DNA of 64,000 bases from Desulfonatronovibrio magnus. Its GTDB lineage: Bacteria > Desulfobacterota > Desulfovibrionia > Desulfovibrionales > Desulfonatronovibrionaceae. Of the stretch, positions 10,344 through 19,467 are shown piece by piece. The notes beneath the pieces were generated by a model. The model was not told the DNA's origin, made no database searches, and was given only the letters and a program-made list of their open reading frames with translations. The stretch is from assembly GCF_000934755.1 (NCBI RefSeq), contig NZ_JYNP01000030.1, positions 1 to 64,000 of the forward strand, read 5' to 3'. Made by a program: the position numbers and the translations under genes. Within the stretch, counting starts at the first letter, position 1. Every line of letters starts with the position of its first letter.

Positions 10344-11684
10344 TTATTGCAGGTATCCCCATTCCTGAAGCCTTGAGTGGGCATGGGCGGCGTAATCACC
10401 CTGGTTAACCTGCTGCAGAAATTCATAATATTTTTGAGCAGAAGGCTCTCTTCTGCCCATGCCTTCATAAGAAAGACCTTGAAAAAAGATGGTATTCGGA
10501 TTGCCTGGAAGAGCTTCATGATAGCGATTAAATTCGTTAAGCGCATTTTCAAAATTCCCGGTATAAATACTGGTCATGCCCAGGATGTGTACAGCCTGAG
10601 GCTCATCTGGATAAACCTCAGCTGCCCTGGCAGCGTAACGCCTGGCCAGTTGATACTGTTCCATGCTTAACTGGCATTTAGCCATTTTCAAATTGCCGGC
10701 ATAATCATCAGGGGCAATGTTTAATGCCCGCTGGTACTGCTCTTTTGCCTTATCAGGGTTTCTCTGTGCCATATGGCTGTCTCCCTGCTGCAAAGCTTTG
10801 ACAGCCGGAGCAATTCTGCGAAGACCTGCAATATTGTCCATATATCTTTCTCTGAAAATGGGCTTGGTATGCTTTTGTGCCTGGTATCTTGTGCTGACCT
10901 CATTTAAAGCTGTCTCATAACGTTCGCTGCTCATGGGATGGGTGGAAAAAAGTACAGCCATGGAGTTTTCATTTTTTCCGGACATTTCATTAAGCATGTT
11001 CATTAAGCCAACGAATCCTTCAGGGTTGTATTCAGACCTGGCCATGTATTCCAAACCCAGTGAGTCTGCTTCCCTTTCCTGGTTGCGGCTGTAACCTGCA
11101 AGAAGAGCACCGGCACCAATTCCACCAAGACCGGAAACAAGATCTCCCAAATCTGGTCCCACGGCAGCCGTGACTCCTGAAAGTAATACAGCTGTAAGCA
11201 GCCCTCTGGTCATTCTCTGACTGGTATGCCTTGCCGCCACATGGCCGACTTCATGGCCCATAAGTGCTGCCAGTTCAGCCTCATTTTCCATGTCCAGAAG
11301 GATACCCCGAGTTACGCCGATGGTTCCGCCTGGAAAGGCATAAGCATTGACATACGGAGCATTCAGAGCATGAAAAGAGTAGGGCATGTCGGGCCGGTGG
11401 CTCTGGGCCGCTACATTGCGACCCACATACGATACATAGTCATTTAGAGTTTTATCCTGAACTCTGCCGTAATCGGCAGATATCTGATGGGGTGAATTCT
11501 GCTGATCAATGCTTATCTCCTGAGATTCAGACATCAGCATAAGCTCTTGCCTGCCGGTTACAGGATTGACAGCGCAGCCAGCCAGAACCCCCATACCTGC
11601 TATAGCTGACAGATAAAGGAAGTGTCTGCGGTTGATAACAGGCAGGTCCATGGCAGATTCCACAGTCTTGATAAGTTGTTTCAT
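10344..11684 (-). CDS. M48-family zinc metalloprotease with TPR domain (BepA-like), lipoprotein
   Basis: 446 residues. An Arg-Arg-containing signal ends in a lipobox (GVLAGC), so the protein is probably a lipoprotein. The peptidase domain carries HEVGHVAARH (HExxH zinc site) near residue 145 and a downstream EADSLGLEYM Glu ligand. TPR-like repeats fill the last 150 residues. The architecture matches BepA/YfgC proteases that handle outer-membrane protein assembly and quality control in the envelope. It is followed closely by a small lipoprotein gene. The upstream P-type ATPase gene on the same strand ends 19 bp before this start, so all three may form one transcript. Confidence 0.9.
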   Translation of the reverse strand: MKQLIKTVESAMDLPVINRRHFLYLSAIAGMGVLAGCAVNPVTGRQELMLMSESQEISIDQQNSPHQISADYGRVQDKTLNDYVSYVGRNVAAQSHRPDMPYSFHALNAPYVNAYAFPGGTIGVTRGILLDMENEAELAALMGHEVGHVAARHTSQRMTRGLLTAVLLSGVTAAVGPDLGDLVSGLGGIGAGALLAGYSRNQEREADSLGLEYMARSEYNPEGFVGLMNMLNEMSGKNENSMAVLFSTHPMSSERYETALNEVSTRYQAQKHTKPIFRERYMDNIAGLRRIAPAVKALQQGDSHMAQRNPDKAKEQYQRALNIAPDDYAGNLKMAKCQLSMEQYQLARRYAARAAEVYPDEPQAVHILGMTSIYTGNFENALNEFNRYHEALPGNPNTIFFQGLSYEGMGRREPSAQKYYEFLQQVNQGDYAAHAHSRLQEWGYLQ

Positions 11685-11703
11685 GATTAACCCCGATAAT
11701 TGT

Positions 11704-14457
11704 TCAGGTTTGGGTCTTTCTGAAAATTGCTTTTTCCAGTTCTACAAGAAAAAACAGAATAATACCAAAGATGAAAATCAAGATCCATGACGAAAAGGCA
11801 AGGGCTTCAGTCTGAAAAATAAATTGCATCGGCGGAAGATAGGTAAAGCTAAGCTGTAAAACAGCGAGAACAGCAATGGATAAAAGAACCGGGCGACTGC
11901 CGAATATTCCCTGAAAGTTCAATGAGGATTCATAGATATACCTGCTGTTGAATAAATAGAATACCTGACCCACCACAAGAGTATTGATGGCTGCTGTGCT
12001 TGCCAGGTCTTGAGAATATCCGCCTGCAAGAATAAGTTTGTAATGACCAAGAGCGCCTGTGACAAGGATCAGCGAAACAAAGGTTACTCGCCAGAGGAGA
12101 AAACCGGATACCAGGTTTTCATCAGGTGAGCGGGGTGGCCTGTTCATGACATTGGCTTCAGATGGTTCAAAGGCCAGGGCCAGGGCCAGGCTGACTGCTG
12201 TGACCATGTTGATCCATAAAATCTGAGGTGGTGTTACCGGCAGGGTGAAATGTCCTGTTGCGTCCATTACTCCGATTCCCATGAGAATGGATGCAATGAC
12301 CAGTAACGCCTGTCCACCATTGGTGGGTAAAATGAACAGTATAGCCTTTTTGAGATTGTCATAAACTGTTCGCCCCTCTTCCACTGCGTTGGCTATGGAA
12401 GCAAAGTTGTCATCAGCAAGAACCATGTCAGAGGCTTCCTTGGCTGCTTCAGTACCGTTTTTGCCCATGGCCACACCTACGTCTGCTCTTTTGAGGGCCG
12501 GGGCGTCATTGACTCCGTCTCCAGTCATTGCAACAATATGGTTGCGTGCCTGCAGGGCCTTGACCAGTCTAAGTTTATGTTCAGGGCTGGTACGGGCAAA
12601 GACATCAATATCAGGGGTTACCTTTTCCAGATCTTCATCGGATTTGTTTTCAAGTTCCTTTCCAGTCAAGGCGGTTTTGCCGTCACCAATACCAAGTTTT
12701 TCAGCTATGGATAAAGCAGTTAAGGCGTGATCTCCAGTGATCATCTTGACCCTGATGCCTGCTGAACGACATTCCTTTACAGAAACACAATCCCCGATGA
12801 GTTTGGCAGCAGCCTCAATGGCTTCCTCTCTAGGGGGGTCAATAATACCAAAGACGCCGAGAAGTGTGAATCCATCTTCTACATCCTTATCCTGTACACT
12901 TTGCAGATCACCAGCTTTTTTTACGGCAACAGCAAGAAGACGCTGGCCTTTGGAAGCAATTTCTTCCCCGCTTTTCTGCCAGAAATCAAGATCTAAAGGC
13001 TTGTCTTTACCTTGATGGCGTTGATGAGAGCAACGCTCCATAACCCTTTCAGGAGCTCCTTTCAGGATAACTACATTTTTACTGTCAACCCTGTTCAGGG
13101 TGGCCATGAATTTTTTTTCTGAACTGAAAGGCATGCTGTCCTGGCGTGGATTTTCCGCATTTATTTTTTCCTGGTCAAGTCCGGCTTTCATGGCTGCAGT
13201 AACTAAAGCACCTTCGGTGGGTGCTCCATCAAGCTTCCAATGTCCATCTGATTCCTTGATATCAGCATCATTGCATAAAAAGGCAGAGCGCAACATTTCC
13301 ATGAGCACCGGATAATTATTGAAATCTACTTCCTTATCATGGAGCTTGAAAACACCATCCGGAGAATAACCTGCCCCTGTAACCGTAAAGAGATTATCGC
13401 CTGTCTGAATATTTTGTACAGTCATCTCATTCTTGGTAAGTGTTCCTGTTTTGTCGGAACAGATAATGGTCACTGAGCCAAGGGTTTCAACAGCCGGCAA
13501 ACTGCGAATAATGGCGTTTCTTCTGGCCATTCTCTGTACTCCGATGGCCAGAGTGATGGTCATAATGGCTGGAAGGCCTTCAGGTATGGCAGCTACAGCA
13601 AGACCTACAGCAGCCAGAAACATGTCGCCGGCACTATAATCCCTGATCAATATACCGAAGAAGAAAGTAAGACCGGCAAGGACAAGTATGACTGCAGTGA
13701 GCATGTGTCCGAATCTGGCAATCTGTCTTAACAAAGGAGTAGTCAGGGTATCAACCTGGCTGAGCATGGAGCTGATGCGCCCGATCTGGGTATTTTCTCC
13801 AGTTGTAGATACAACCCCTCTGGCCTGGCCGTATGTGACCAGCGTTCCAGAAAAGGCCATACTCGTTCTGTCACCCAGGGAAGAATCCTCGTCAACCTCA
13901 TGGGTATTTTTACTCACAGCAACAGATTCTCCAGTCAGAGCCGACTCATCAATTTGAAGATCTCTGGATTCAAACAGTCTGATGTCAGCAGGGACTTTAT
14001 CCCCTGCCTTAAGCACCACAACGTCTCCGGGGACAAGGTCCTGGGCTGAAATTGTCTGTCTTTTACCATCTCTTATGACCACAGCCTGGGGTGCAAGCAT
14101 GTTTCTGATGCTGTCGAGAGATTTTTCAGCCTTGCCTTCCTGGATGAAACCTATCAGCGCATTGACTATGGTCACACCGAATATGACCATGGAATCCACC
14201 CATTCCTGCAATAGGGCGGTTATGACTGCCGCGACAAGAAGTACATAAATCAGAACATTGTGAAACTGGAGCAGAAATCTGGTTAGAGGACCCTTTCTTG
14301 CTGTCTGGGCCAGCATGTTAGGGCCAAAACTGTTCAGCCTGTCAGTGGCTTCCTTGATGGACAGGCCATCAGGGCCTGTCTCTAAAATATTCATGGCTTC
14401 ATCAGTGGGAACACTGTGCCATTTTCTTTTATCAGATATTCTGGGTTGATTATTCAC
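11704..14457 (-). CDS. P-type cation-transporting ATPase (P2A, Ca2+-type)
   Basis: 917 residues, inner membrane. All P-type signatures are present: actuator TGES, phosphorylation DKTGTLTKNE, nucleotide and hinge TGDGVNDAPALK. The PEGLP motif in helix M4 is typical of calcium-type P2A pumps, in contrast to the PEMLP found in MgtA. An N-terminal cation-ATPase domain and a C-terminal bundle of about six helices are present. The exact ion cannot be decided from sequence; calcium or manganese export fits the motif best. The start ATG has a weak Shine-Dalgarno, AAGGAGG-like, in the CTCCTT complement just upstream. Confidence 0.92.
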   Translation of the reverse strand: MNNQPRISDKRKWHSVPTDEAMNILETGPDGLSIKEATDRLNSFGPNMLAQTARKGPLTRFLLQFHNVLIYVLLVAAVITALLQEWVDSMVIFGVTIVNALIGFIQEGKAEKSLDSIRNMLAPQAVVIRDGKRQTISAQDLVPGDVVVLKAGDKVPADIRLFESRDLQIDESALTGESVAVSKNTHEVDEDSSLGDRTSMAFSGTLVTYGQARGVVSTTGENTQIGRISSMLSQVDTLTTPLLRQIARFGHMLTAVILVLAGLTFFFGILIRDYSAGDMFLAAVGLAVAAIPEGLPAIMTITLAIGVQRMARRNAIIRSLPAVETLGSVTIICSDKTGTLTKNEMTVQNIQTGDNLFTVTGAGYSPDGVFKLHDKEVDFNNYPVLMEMLRSAFLCNDADIKESDGHWKLDGAPTEGALVTAAMKAGLDQEKINAENPRQDSMPFSSEKKFMATLNRVDSKNVVILKGAPERVMERCSHQRHQGKDKPLDLDFWQKSGEEIASKGQRLLAVAVKKAGDLQSVQDKDVEDGFTLLGVFGIIDPPREEAIEAAAKLIGDCVSVKECRSAGIRVKMITGDHALTALSIAEKLGIGDGKTALTGKELENKSDEDLEKVTPDIDVFARTSPEHKLRLVKALQARNHIVAMTGDGVNDAPALKRADVGVAMGKNGTEAAKEASDMVLADDNFASIANAVEEGRTVYDNLKKAILFILPTNGGQALLVIASILMGIGVMDATGHFTLPVTPPQILWINMVTAVSLALALAFEPSEANVMNRPPRSPDENLVSGFLLWRVTFVSLILVTGALGHYKLILAGGYSQDLASTAAINTLVVGQVFYLFNSRYIYESSLNFQGIFGSRPVLLSIAVLAVLQLSFTYLPPMQFIFQTEALAFSSWILIFIFGIILFFLVELEKAIFRKTQT

Positions 14458-14930
14458 TTTATGCCTCCTTGAAATGAAATAAGCTTAACTTTGCTTTTGC
14501 CACAAATATGAAAATTTGTCCAATAGTAACAGTGCAAGGGAAAAGTATGTGCCGGACAGATAGGGTTTCACGTGCAGGTGTTTTCATTTGTGACTACTGT
14601 TATGGTGTAAGTGTTTACCATTTAGTATCCAAAAATAAAGAACACAAAAAACAAGATTGAGATAATTGAAGAAATTTGAAGAAAATCAAAAAGTATCTTG
14701 TTGAAAAAAAATTATGCAATGTCCAAAGCAGTTGTTAATGTCCCATGATCATTGGGGTTTGGGCTTGGAGAATTAAATTGTGGACAGCAGTTGGAGTAAA
14801 CCTGATTATCAAATAAAAAATGTTTATTATCAATATGTTAAGAGTTGAGTGCTCCATAGGTGACAACTGCTTAAAAGCACTGATTTTGAAGGTTGCCAGT
14901 TAAACGGGATTCCGGATAAAGATCGTCCTC
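14458..14930. other. Divergent intergenic region between P-type ATPase and dnaA-like gene
   Basis: 473 bp, AT-rich. It must hold the promoters of the two divergent genes. I looked for DnaA boxes (TTATCCACA or its complement) and found only one weak match, TGTGGACAG near 14778, so there is no support for an origin. Several A/T tracts lie at 14630-14720. Confidence 0.5.
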
Positions 14931-16274
14931 ATGATGAACGCGTGGGAAAGAATTCAACCAATCCTCGAAAAATCCCTGAAACCAGGGATTTTTCAGCTAT
15001 GGATCAAACCTCTCAAGGGTGAATATCATCAGGATTCCAACAGATTAGTGCTGGAAGCTCCCAATGACTTTATTGCTTCATGGGTCAAAGACAAACTGGA
15101 AGATGCAGTGTTAAGCTCTGGAATGGAGGTGCTTGGAAAAAAGCCGGAGTTGGCCATTACTTCACCTGACAATAACTGTAAAACCAGCCCTTTGAAGGTT
15201 GGACGTATGGTCAATCCTGAGGAAAAACCGGCTTTGCCATCTCGAAAAGCCTTGAAAATCGTCAGCGGATTCAAATTTTTCTTCAGGGACTTTGTTGTTG
15301 GTCCCTGCAATGAGCTGGCCTATGTGGCTTCCAAAAGCTTCTGCAGTGAACGTATTTCTTCTGATCAGCTTTTTCTGTGTTCCTCTACCGGTCTTGGCAA
15401 AACGCATCTGGCCCAGTCCATGGGCAACCACCTGGCTGAGATTTCCAATACTAAAAATATTCGCATGGCTTACCTGACTGCAGAAGAATTTGCCAGCCAA
15501 CTGGTTATGGCTCTGAAATCACGTCGTATGGATGAATTCAAGGCAAGATTCAGGGATCAGATTGATGTACTTATGTTAGAAGATATCCATTTTTTTCAAG
15601 GAAAGGAGAATATTCAGAATGAGTTTCTTTCCACAATAAATTCTCTGCAGTGTCAGGGCAAAAAAGTAGTTTTAACCAGCACTTTTCTCCCCAAAGAGCT
15701 TAAAGACATTGATTCCAATATTGTTTCGCGAATGTGCAGGGGGTTTCTCGCCGTTATTGAGAGACCTGATTTGCAAACCAGAAGAGAAATCATCAAAAAC
15801 AAGGCTGCTTCCATGCAGATTGATGTGCCCGACGAAGTGACGGATTTTCTTGCAGGCAAGATACAGCAAGATATCCGTCAGCTGGAAAGTTGTCTGCAAA
15901 ATCTTGTTTTTAAGGCCAGGATGCTTAAGGAAAAGATATCTCTTGAGCTGGCAAACCAGGTTATCAAGCACTTTGATGTTCAGGAGCACAGCCTGAGCAT
16001 GGATGATATCATTAATCAGGTGTGTAAGTTGTTTGATGTTTCTTTGGACAGCATCAGTTCCAAGAGTAGAAAAAAACAGTATGTTCTGGCGAGAAACGTG
16101 GCATTTTTTGTGGCTCGCAGACATACCGAAGCATCCCTGAAGGAAATCGGTTATAAACTTAACCGTCGACACTCCACTGTGATCAAGGGTATAACGAGTG
16201 TAGAAAAAGAGCTTTCCCGTCAAAGCCCTCTTGGCAGACAGCTGGAACAGACTATCAGCCAGATTGTAAGCTGA
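14931..16274 (+). CDS. dnaA: DnaA-type replication initiator, divergent DNA-binding domain
   Basis: 447 residues with DnaA layout: domain I (AWERIQPILEKSL...FQLWIKPL), AAA+ domain with Walker A STGLGKTH, Walker B-like MLEDIHFFQGKE and sensor II DIRQLESCLQNL, and a domain IV helix-turn-helix near residues 355-435. The domain IV signature is NRRHSTV, where classical DnaA has GGRDHTTV: one residue shorter and without the Asp that helps read the DnaA box. It is not next to dnaN, recF or gyrB and no DnaA-box cluster is seen upstream. It could be a lineage-specific main DnaA or a second copy. Confidence 0.85.
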   Translation: MMNAWERIQPILEKSLKPGIFQLWIKPLKGEYHQDSNRLVLEAPNDFIASWVKDKLEDAVLSSGMEVLGKKPELAITSPDNNCKTSPLKVGRMVNPEEKPALPSRKALKIVSGFKFFFRDFVVGPCNELAYVASKSFCSERISSDQLFLCSSTGLGKTHLAQSMGNHLAEISNTKNIRMAYLTAEEFASQLVMALKSRRMDEFKARFRDQIDVLMLEDIHFFQGKENIQNEFLSTINSLQCQGKKVVLTSTFLPKELKDIDSNIVSRMCRGFLAVIERPDLQTRREIIKNKAASMQIDVPDEVTDFLAGKIQQDIRQLESCLQNLVFKARMLKEKISLELANQVIKHFDVQEHSLSMDDIINQVCKLFDVSLDSISSKSRKKQYVLARNVAFFVARRHTEASLKEIGYKLNRRHSTVIKGITSVEKELSRQSPLGRQLEQTISQIVS

Positions 16275-16290
16275 AAATACAGATCCATTT

Positions 16291-17025
16291 TTACAACATT
16301 ACCAGTTCCATCTCTCCCCAGGCTGTCAGCTCTTCCCCGAGTTGGGCCAGTAGTCCAGTCACTCCCTTTTCCTCCAGTTCCTGCCTTTTTTTGTTCATGA
16401 TATGCAGTGATTTTCTGCTGTTTACCATATTGCACAAAGCAGTAGCTGCAGCATCGGCTACTGCTCCTGATTTTGCTTTGACAACAACCAGATCACCCTT
16501 GCCCAGGCTTATGGAATGTCCGATTGTAGCTGATGAAGAACAGACAGCGCAGGGAGTTTCGCAGGTCTTGACGCGAATGCCAAGGGTCAGTTCCTGACCA
16601 GGGTCAGCAAGCAGCCCTACTAACCTGTCTTGCGTCGAGTATATAAATATATCTCCTCCATTTTCAATTAGAGCCTCAGGGCTTAATTGATTAAGGTACT
16701 GTGCAATATCCTGAGCAACAGCACCGGCCACTGCGGCCATTGGGCCAACATTAAAAAGTGCTGCAGCCTTACACATGTTCTGGATTATTGTCGGAGCATG
16801 CCTGGGAATGGGTAATGGGGTCATTGCTGCAGCAAATTCAGGGTGAAACAGGATATGAGTTTTGATGCTCTGTCTTATTTTGTGCAGTCGGCTCAGAAGA
16901 TGCCCACTGTAGTCAGCTGTGCTTATGATGTATAGATCACTTTGCTCAACAACCAGTTGATAGCCGACTTCACCTTGAAAAGGGGTGCATGACTGACGAT
17001 AATTTCTCGAAGGATTGATATATTT
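16291..17025 (-). CDS. UPF0280 / ApbE-superfamily protein
   Basis: About 244 residues from the chosen ATG (an in-frame start at 17082 would add 19 residues). Conserved patterns ENGGDIFIYS, GIRVKTCETPCAVCSSSATIGHS and SGAVADAAATAL match the UPF0280 group, a relative of ApbE flavin transferases. The Cys pair in ETPCAVC is unusual for ApbE proper. The biochemical role is unknown; an FMN- or thiamine-related link is only by homology. It is convergent with the dnaA-like gene (16 bp apart). No clear ribosome binding site was found for either start. Confidence 0.8.
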   Translation of the reverse strand, partial: KYINPSRNYRQSCTPFQGEVGYQLVVEQSDLYIISTADYSGHLLSRLHKIRQSIKTHILFHPEFAAAMTPLPIPRHAPTIIQNMCKAAALFNVGPMAAVAGAVAQDIAQYLNQLSPEALIENGGDIFIYSTQDRLVGLLADPGQELTLGIRVKTCETPCAVCSSSATIGHSISLGKGDLVVVKAKSGAVADAAATALCNMVNSRKSLHIMNKKRQELEEKGVTGLLAQLGEELTAWGEMELVML

Positions 17026-17077
17026 CATAATTGTAATCAAAGTTGACTGTAGCTGGATTTTTACTAATCTGGTTTTA

Positions 17078-17461
17078 GTCACTTAGAAGCTCTCCACCCG
17101 GGCGGCCCGGGACCGAACTTGTGAGTAACTGTCTTTAAAGTGGAGCCTGCATCCTGCAGGCTATTTAATTCCAGGCGGCTGGAAGCTGCCTCCACCTTGA
17201 AGAACAGTCCCATATTTGGAAATTGGGACAGTCCCCGCGAGGTACTATAAAAAAATTTGATGCTGCATTGGTCCCTGGAAGAAATTGGCTTTAATGACAA
17301 AATTTACACAGCGCGGGACAGTCCCTGTGCCAGGCTCAAAGTTCCCATCTTTGACGGAACTTTTCTGGCAAATGTGCATGTATCATAGGGCAAAAATCGA
17401 AAAATGTGAAAACTGTAAACGTATGATTTTATTGGCAAAACTATTCCAGTTACTTAGAAGA
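17078..17461 (+). repeat. Family A dispersed repeat, long copy
   Basis: This copy begins with the palindromic module AGT(C)ACTTAGAAGCT...GTGAGTAACT (17078-17131), whose ends are inverted and whose centre is CCCGGGCGGCCCGGG. It continues through a GGAGCC...GGCGGCTGGAAGC stem, a GGGACAGTCCC motif and the GGCAAATGTGCAT segment, and ends in CCAGTTACTTAGAAG. It shares this order with 23393-23848 and, on the other strand, 33285-33629. It carries no transposase. Its end touches the ribosome binding site of the following glycosyltransferase. Confidence 0.85.
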
Positions 17462-17473
17462 AGGATACAGCTT

Positions 17474-18349
17474 ATGACGTCTCTGGTTTCAGTAATCATT
17501 CCAACATATAATAGAGCGTGGTGTCTAAATAGAGCCATATACTCTGTCCTGGCCCAAGATTATCGTCATTTTGAGCTGATCGTTGTTGATGACGGCTCCA
17601 CAGACACTACAGCCGGAATAACTGACAGTTTTCATGATAGAAGAATCAGATACATTTATCAAGACAACAAAGGTGTTGCTGCTGCAAGAAATACTGGCCT
17701 CAGTATTTCTAGGGGCAGGTATGCAGCCTTTTTAGACTCAGACGACACGTGGATGCCTGATAAACTTGGCAGACATTTAAACTTTATGTGTGAAAGCGGA
17801 TTCAAGATTTCACAGACTGAAGAAATCTGGTTTAGAAAAGGCAAAAGGGTAAATCCCATGATTAAGCATCATAAGCCTTCAGGCTGGATATTTGAACGTT
17901 CTTTAGAGTTGTGCCTGGTAAGTCCTTCCTGTACAATAATGAATATGGATCTGGTGGATCAGGGGTTTGTTTTCAATGAAGGGCTGCCTGCATGTGAGGA
18001 CTATGATCTGTGGCTCAGAATAAGTCTGCATTATCCCTTTGGATTGCTTCCGGTTCCCTTGACTGTTAGGAATGGAGGGCGCCCTGATCAGCTTTCGTCA
18101 AAAATTATTGGTCTTGATTTGTACCGAATTTATTCCCTGCTGGATATAAAAAAACATGGAGTTCTTGACTATGAAGCAGACCTGGCTCTCAACAGTATTC
18201 TGAAAAACAAGGTGAGGATATATTGTCAAGGGTGCCTGAAAAGGGGACGCGTGGAAGAAGCCATGCGAGTTCAGGAGCTTGTGCTGCAATATTTTAGTAA
18301 CTTACCGCCTCAATTCTGTAGCAAAAAACAAGAAGCTTTTTTACTTTGA
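17474..18349 (+). CDS. Family 2 glycosyltransferase
   Basis: 291 residues from ATG 17474, which has AGAAGGA 9-10 bases upstream; longer frames start inside the family A repeat. The GT-A fold is clear: VSVIIPTYNRAWCLNRAI at the N-terminus, LIVVDDGSTD for nucleotide-sugar binding, GVAAARNTGL, and the metal-binding DSDD near residue 94. A late ACEDYDLWLRI motif matches the usual catalytic Asp region. It transfers a sugar from a nucleotide donor to an unknown cell-surface acceptor. It stands alone between repeats, with no polysaccharide cluster around it. Confidence 0.9.
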   Translation: MTSLVSVIIPTYNRAWCLNRAIYSVLAQDYRHFELIVVDDGSTDTTAGITDSFHDRRIRYIYQDNKGVAAARNTGLSISRGRYAAFLDSDDTWMPDKLGRHLNFMCESGFKISQTEEIWFRKGKRVNPMIKHHKPSGWIFERSLELCLVSPSCTIMNMDLVDQGFVFNEGLPACEDYDLWLRISLHYPFGLLPVPLTVRNGGRPDQLSSKIIGLDLYRIYSLLDIKKHGVLDYEADLALNSILKNKVRIYCQGCLKRGRVEEAMRVQELVLQYFSNLPPQFCSKKQEAFLL

Positions 18350-18373
18350 TATGAGAAATAATGCCCAAGATCC

Positions 18374-18466
18374 TGATTCTTCAGCCTTCAGCCTGATAAA
18401 TCAGTCAACGCCTCAACTTAACTGTCCCTGTTCAAAATTGGGTTGTGGGCACAGCCCGCATTAATG
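18374..18466 (+). repeat. Family C element with two TTCAGCC units
   Basis: CTTCAGCCTTCAGCC is followed by about 45 bp and ATTGGGTTGTGGGCACAGCCCGCATTA. The same order is found on the opposite strand at 22866-23175, where the heptamer part is expanded to more than 30 units. Positions 18467-18636 contain no other supported element. Confidence 0.7.
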
Positions 18467-18636
18467 TGGGTAGATGTTTGCTTATTTTATGTATTTGGCA
18501 TTCCTTGCGCAGTGTTTCTTGACATAAGGTTTGAATAGTGAAAAATTTTAGTCAGGTAAGCTGTATGCAAAGGCCTGACTTCTGCAGTGATTTTTTTACG
18601 TATCTACATAACGGGCACGCCAGAGACCGTAAAGCT

Positions 18637-19467
18637 ATGAAAATTACCTTTTTTGCCATTTTGTTATTTGTCCCTCTCTGGACTGTTCAGGCCCATGCCG
18701 CCAGTCAGGATAATGTTGTCCTGGCTTATGTTGATTTTCCTCCTTATGAATACATGGAAAATAACGAGGCCCGGGGAATTCTCGTGGAAATTGTGCGTAC
18801 TGTATTTGACAGGGCTGACATAAACCTTGAACTGGTTTATTATCCATTCAACAGGGCCTATCAGGAAGCCATGCAGGGCAGTATAGCCGGTATTTTTAAT
18901 TTTTACAAAACTCCCCAAAGACTTGAGCATTTCGACTTTTCCGATCCTGTCATTCTCAATCCACTTTACTTGTTTGTTCGCCAGGAAAGTGAGCTTTCTT
19001 TCAATGGCGCCATTGAAGATCTATCCGGTCTGAATGTAGGTGTTATGTCAGGGTATACTTATGGGGCTGAATTTGACAATTGCAATTTGTTCAACCTCGA
19101 TAAAGCCAACTCTCATGAGTCCAACTTCAAAAAATTGATCATGGGACGCATTGATGTTTACCCGTGCGACTGGCTTGTGGGACATTACGTGCTCCAGAAT
19201 CATGGATTGCAGCACAATGTCAGGGCCTTGCCTGTTCCTTTAACCGTTATGGAGGGCCATATCGGTTTTGCCGGGGGCAGACACCATGATGTCCTTAAAA
19301 GAATTAATCCTGTTATCAGAACTATGCATGAATCCGGAGAGATACAGGCCATCATAGACATTTATATTCAAGGCTCAGACTACCTGCAGAGTCTGATAAC
19401 CGGGAATATGGAGTCAATGGGGGGTCAATACTCTCATAACCTTCAGCCCAAACCAGATGCGCAATGA
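18637..19467 (+). CDS. Periplasmic solute-binding protein (SBP family 3)
   Basis: About 276 residues from ATG 18637, which opens a clean signal peptide (MKITFFAILLFVPLWTVQA, cleavage near AHA/AS). A GTG at 18538 would add 33 residues ahead of it and is less likely. The mature part has the SBP_bac_3 pattern: YVDFPPYEYMENNEARGILVE, then a PFNRAYQEAMQGSIAG segment and FSDPVILNPLYLFV. Members bind amino acids or other small polar ligands. No ABC permease genes are adjacent. Instead its stop overlaps the start of a membrane sensor kinase by 4 bp (ATGA), so it probably delivers a ligand signal to that kinase rather than feeding a transporter. Confidence 0.85.
   Translation: MKITFFAILLFVPLWTVQAHAASQDNVVLAYVDFPPYEYMENNEARGILVEIVRTVFDRADINLELVYYPFNRAYQEAMQGSIAGIFNFYKTPQRLEHFDFSDPVILNPLYLFVRQESELSFNGAIEDLSGLNVGVMSGYTYGAEFDNCNLFNLDKANSHESNFKKLIMGRIDVYPCDWLVGHYVLQNHGLQHNVRALPVPLTVMEGHIGFAGGRHHDVLKRINPVIRTMHESGEIQAIIDIYIQGSDYLQSLITGNMESMGGQYSHNLQPKPDAQ

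Noticed and set aside
14458-14930. Possible replication origin next to the dnaA-like gene
   Set aside because: Only one weak DnaA-box match (TGTGGACAG near 14778); no cluster of boxes, and dnaN/gyrB are not adjacent.
18490-18510. Sigma-54 promoter candidate TTGGCATTCCTTGC before the binding-protein gene
   Set aside because: The distance between the GG and GC elements is two bases too short for a -24/-12 promoter.
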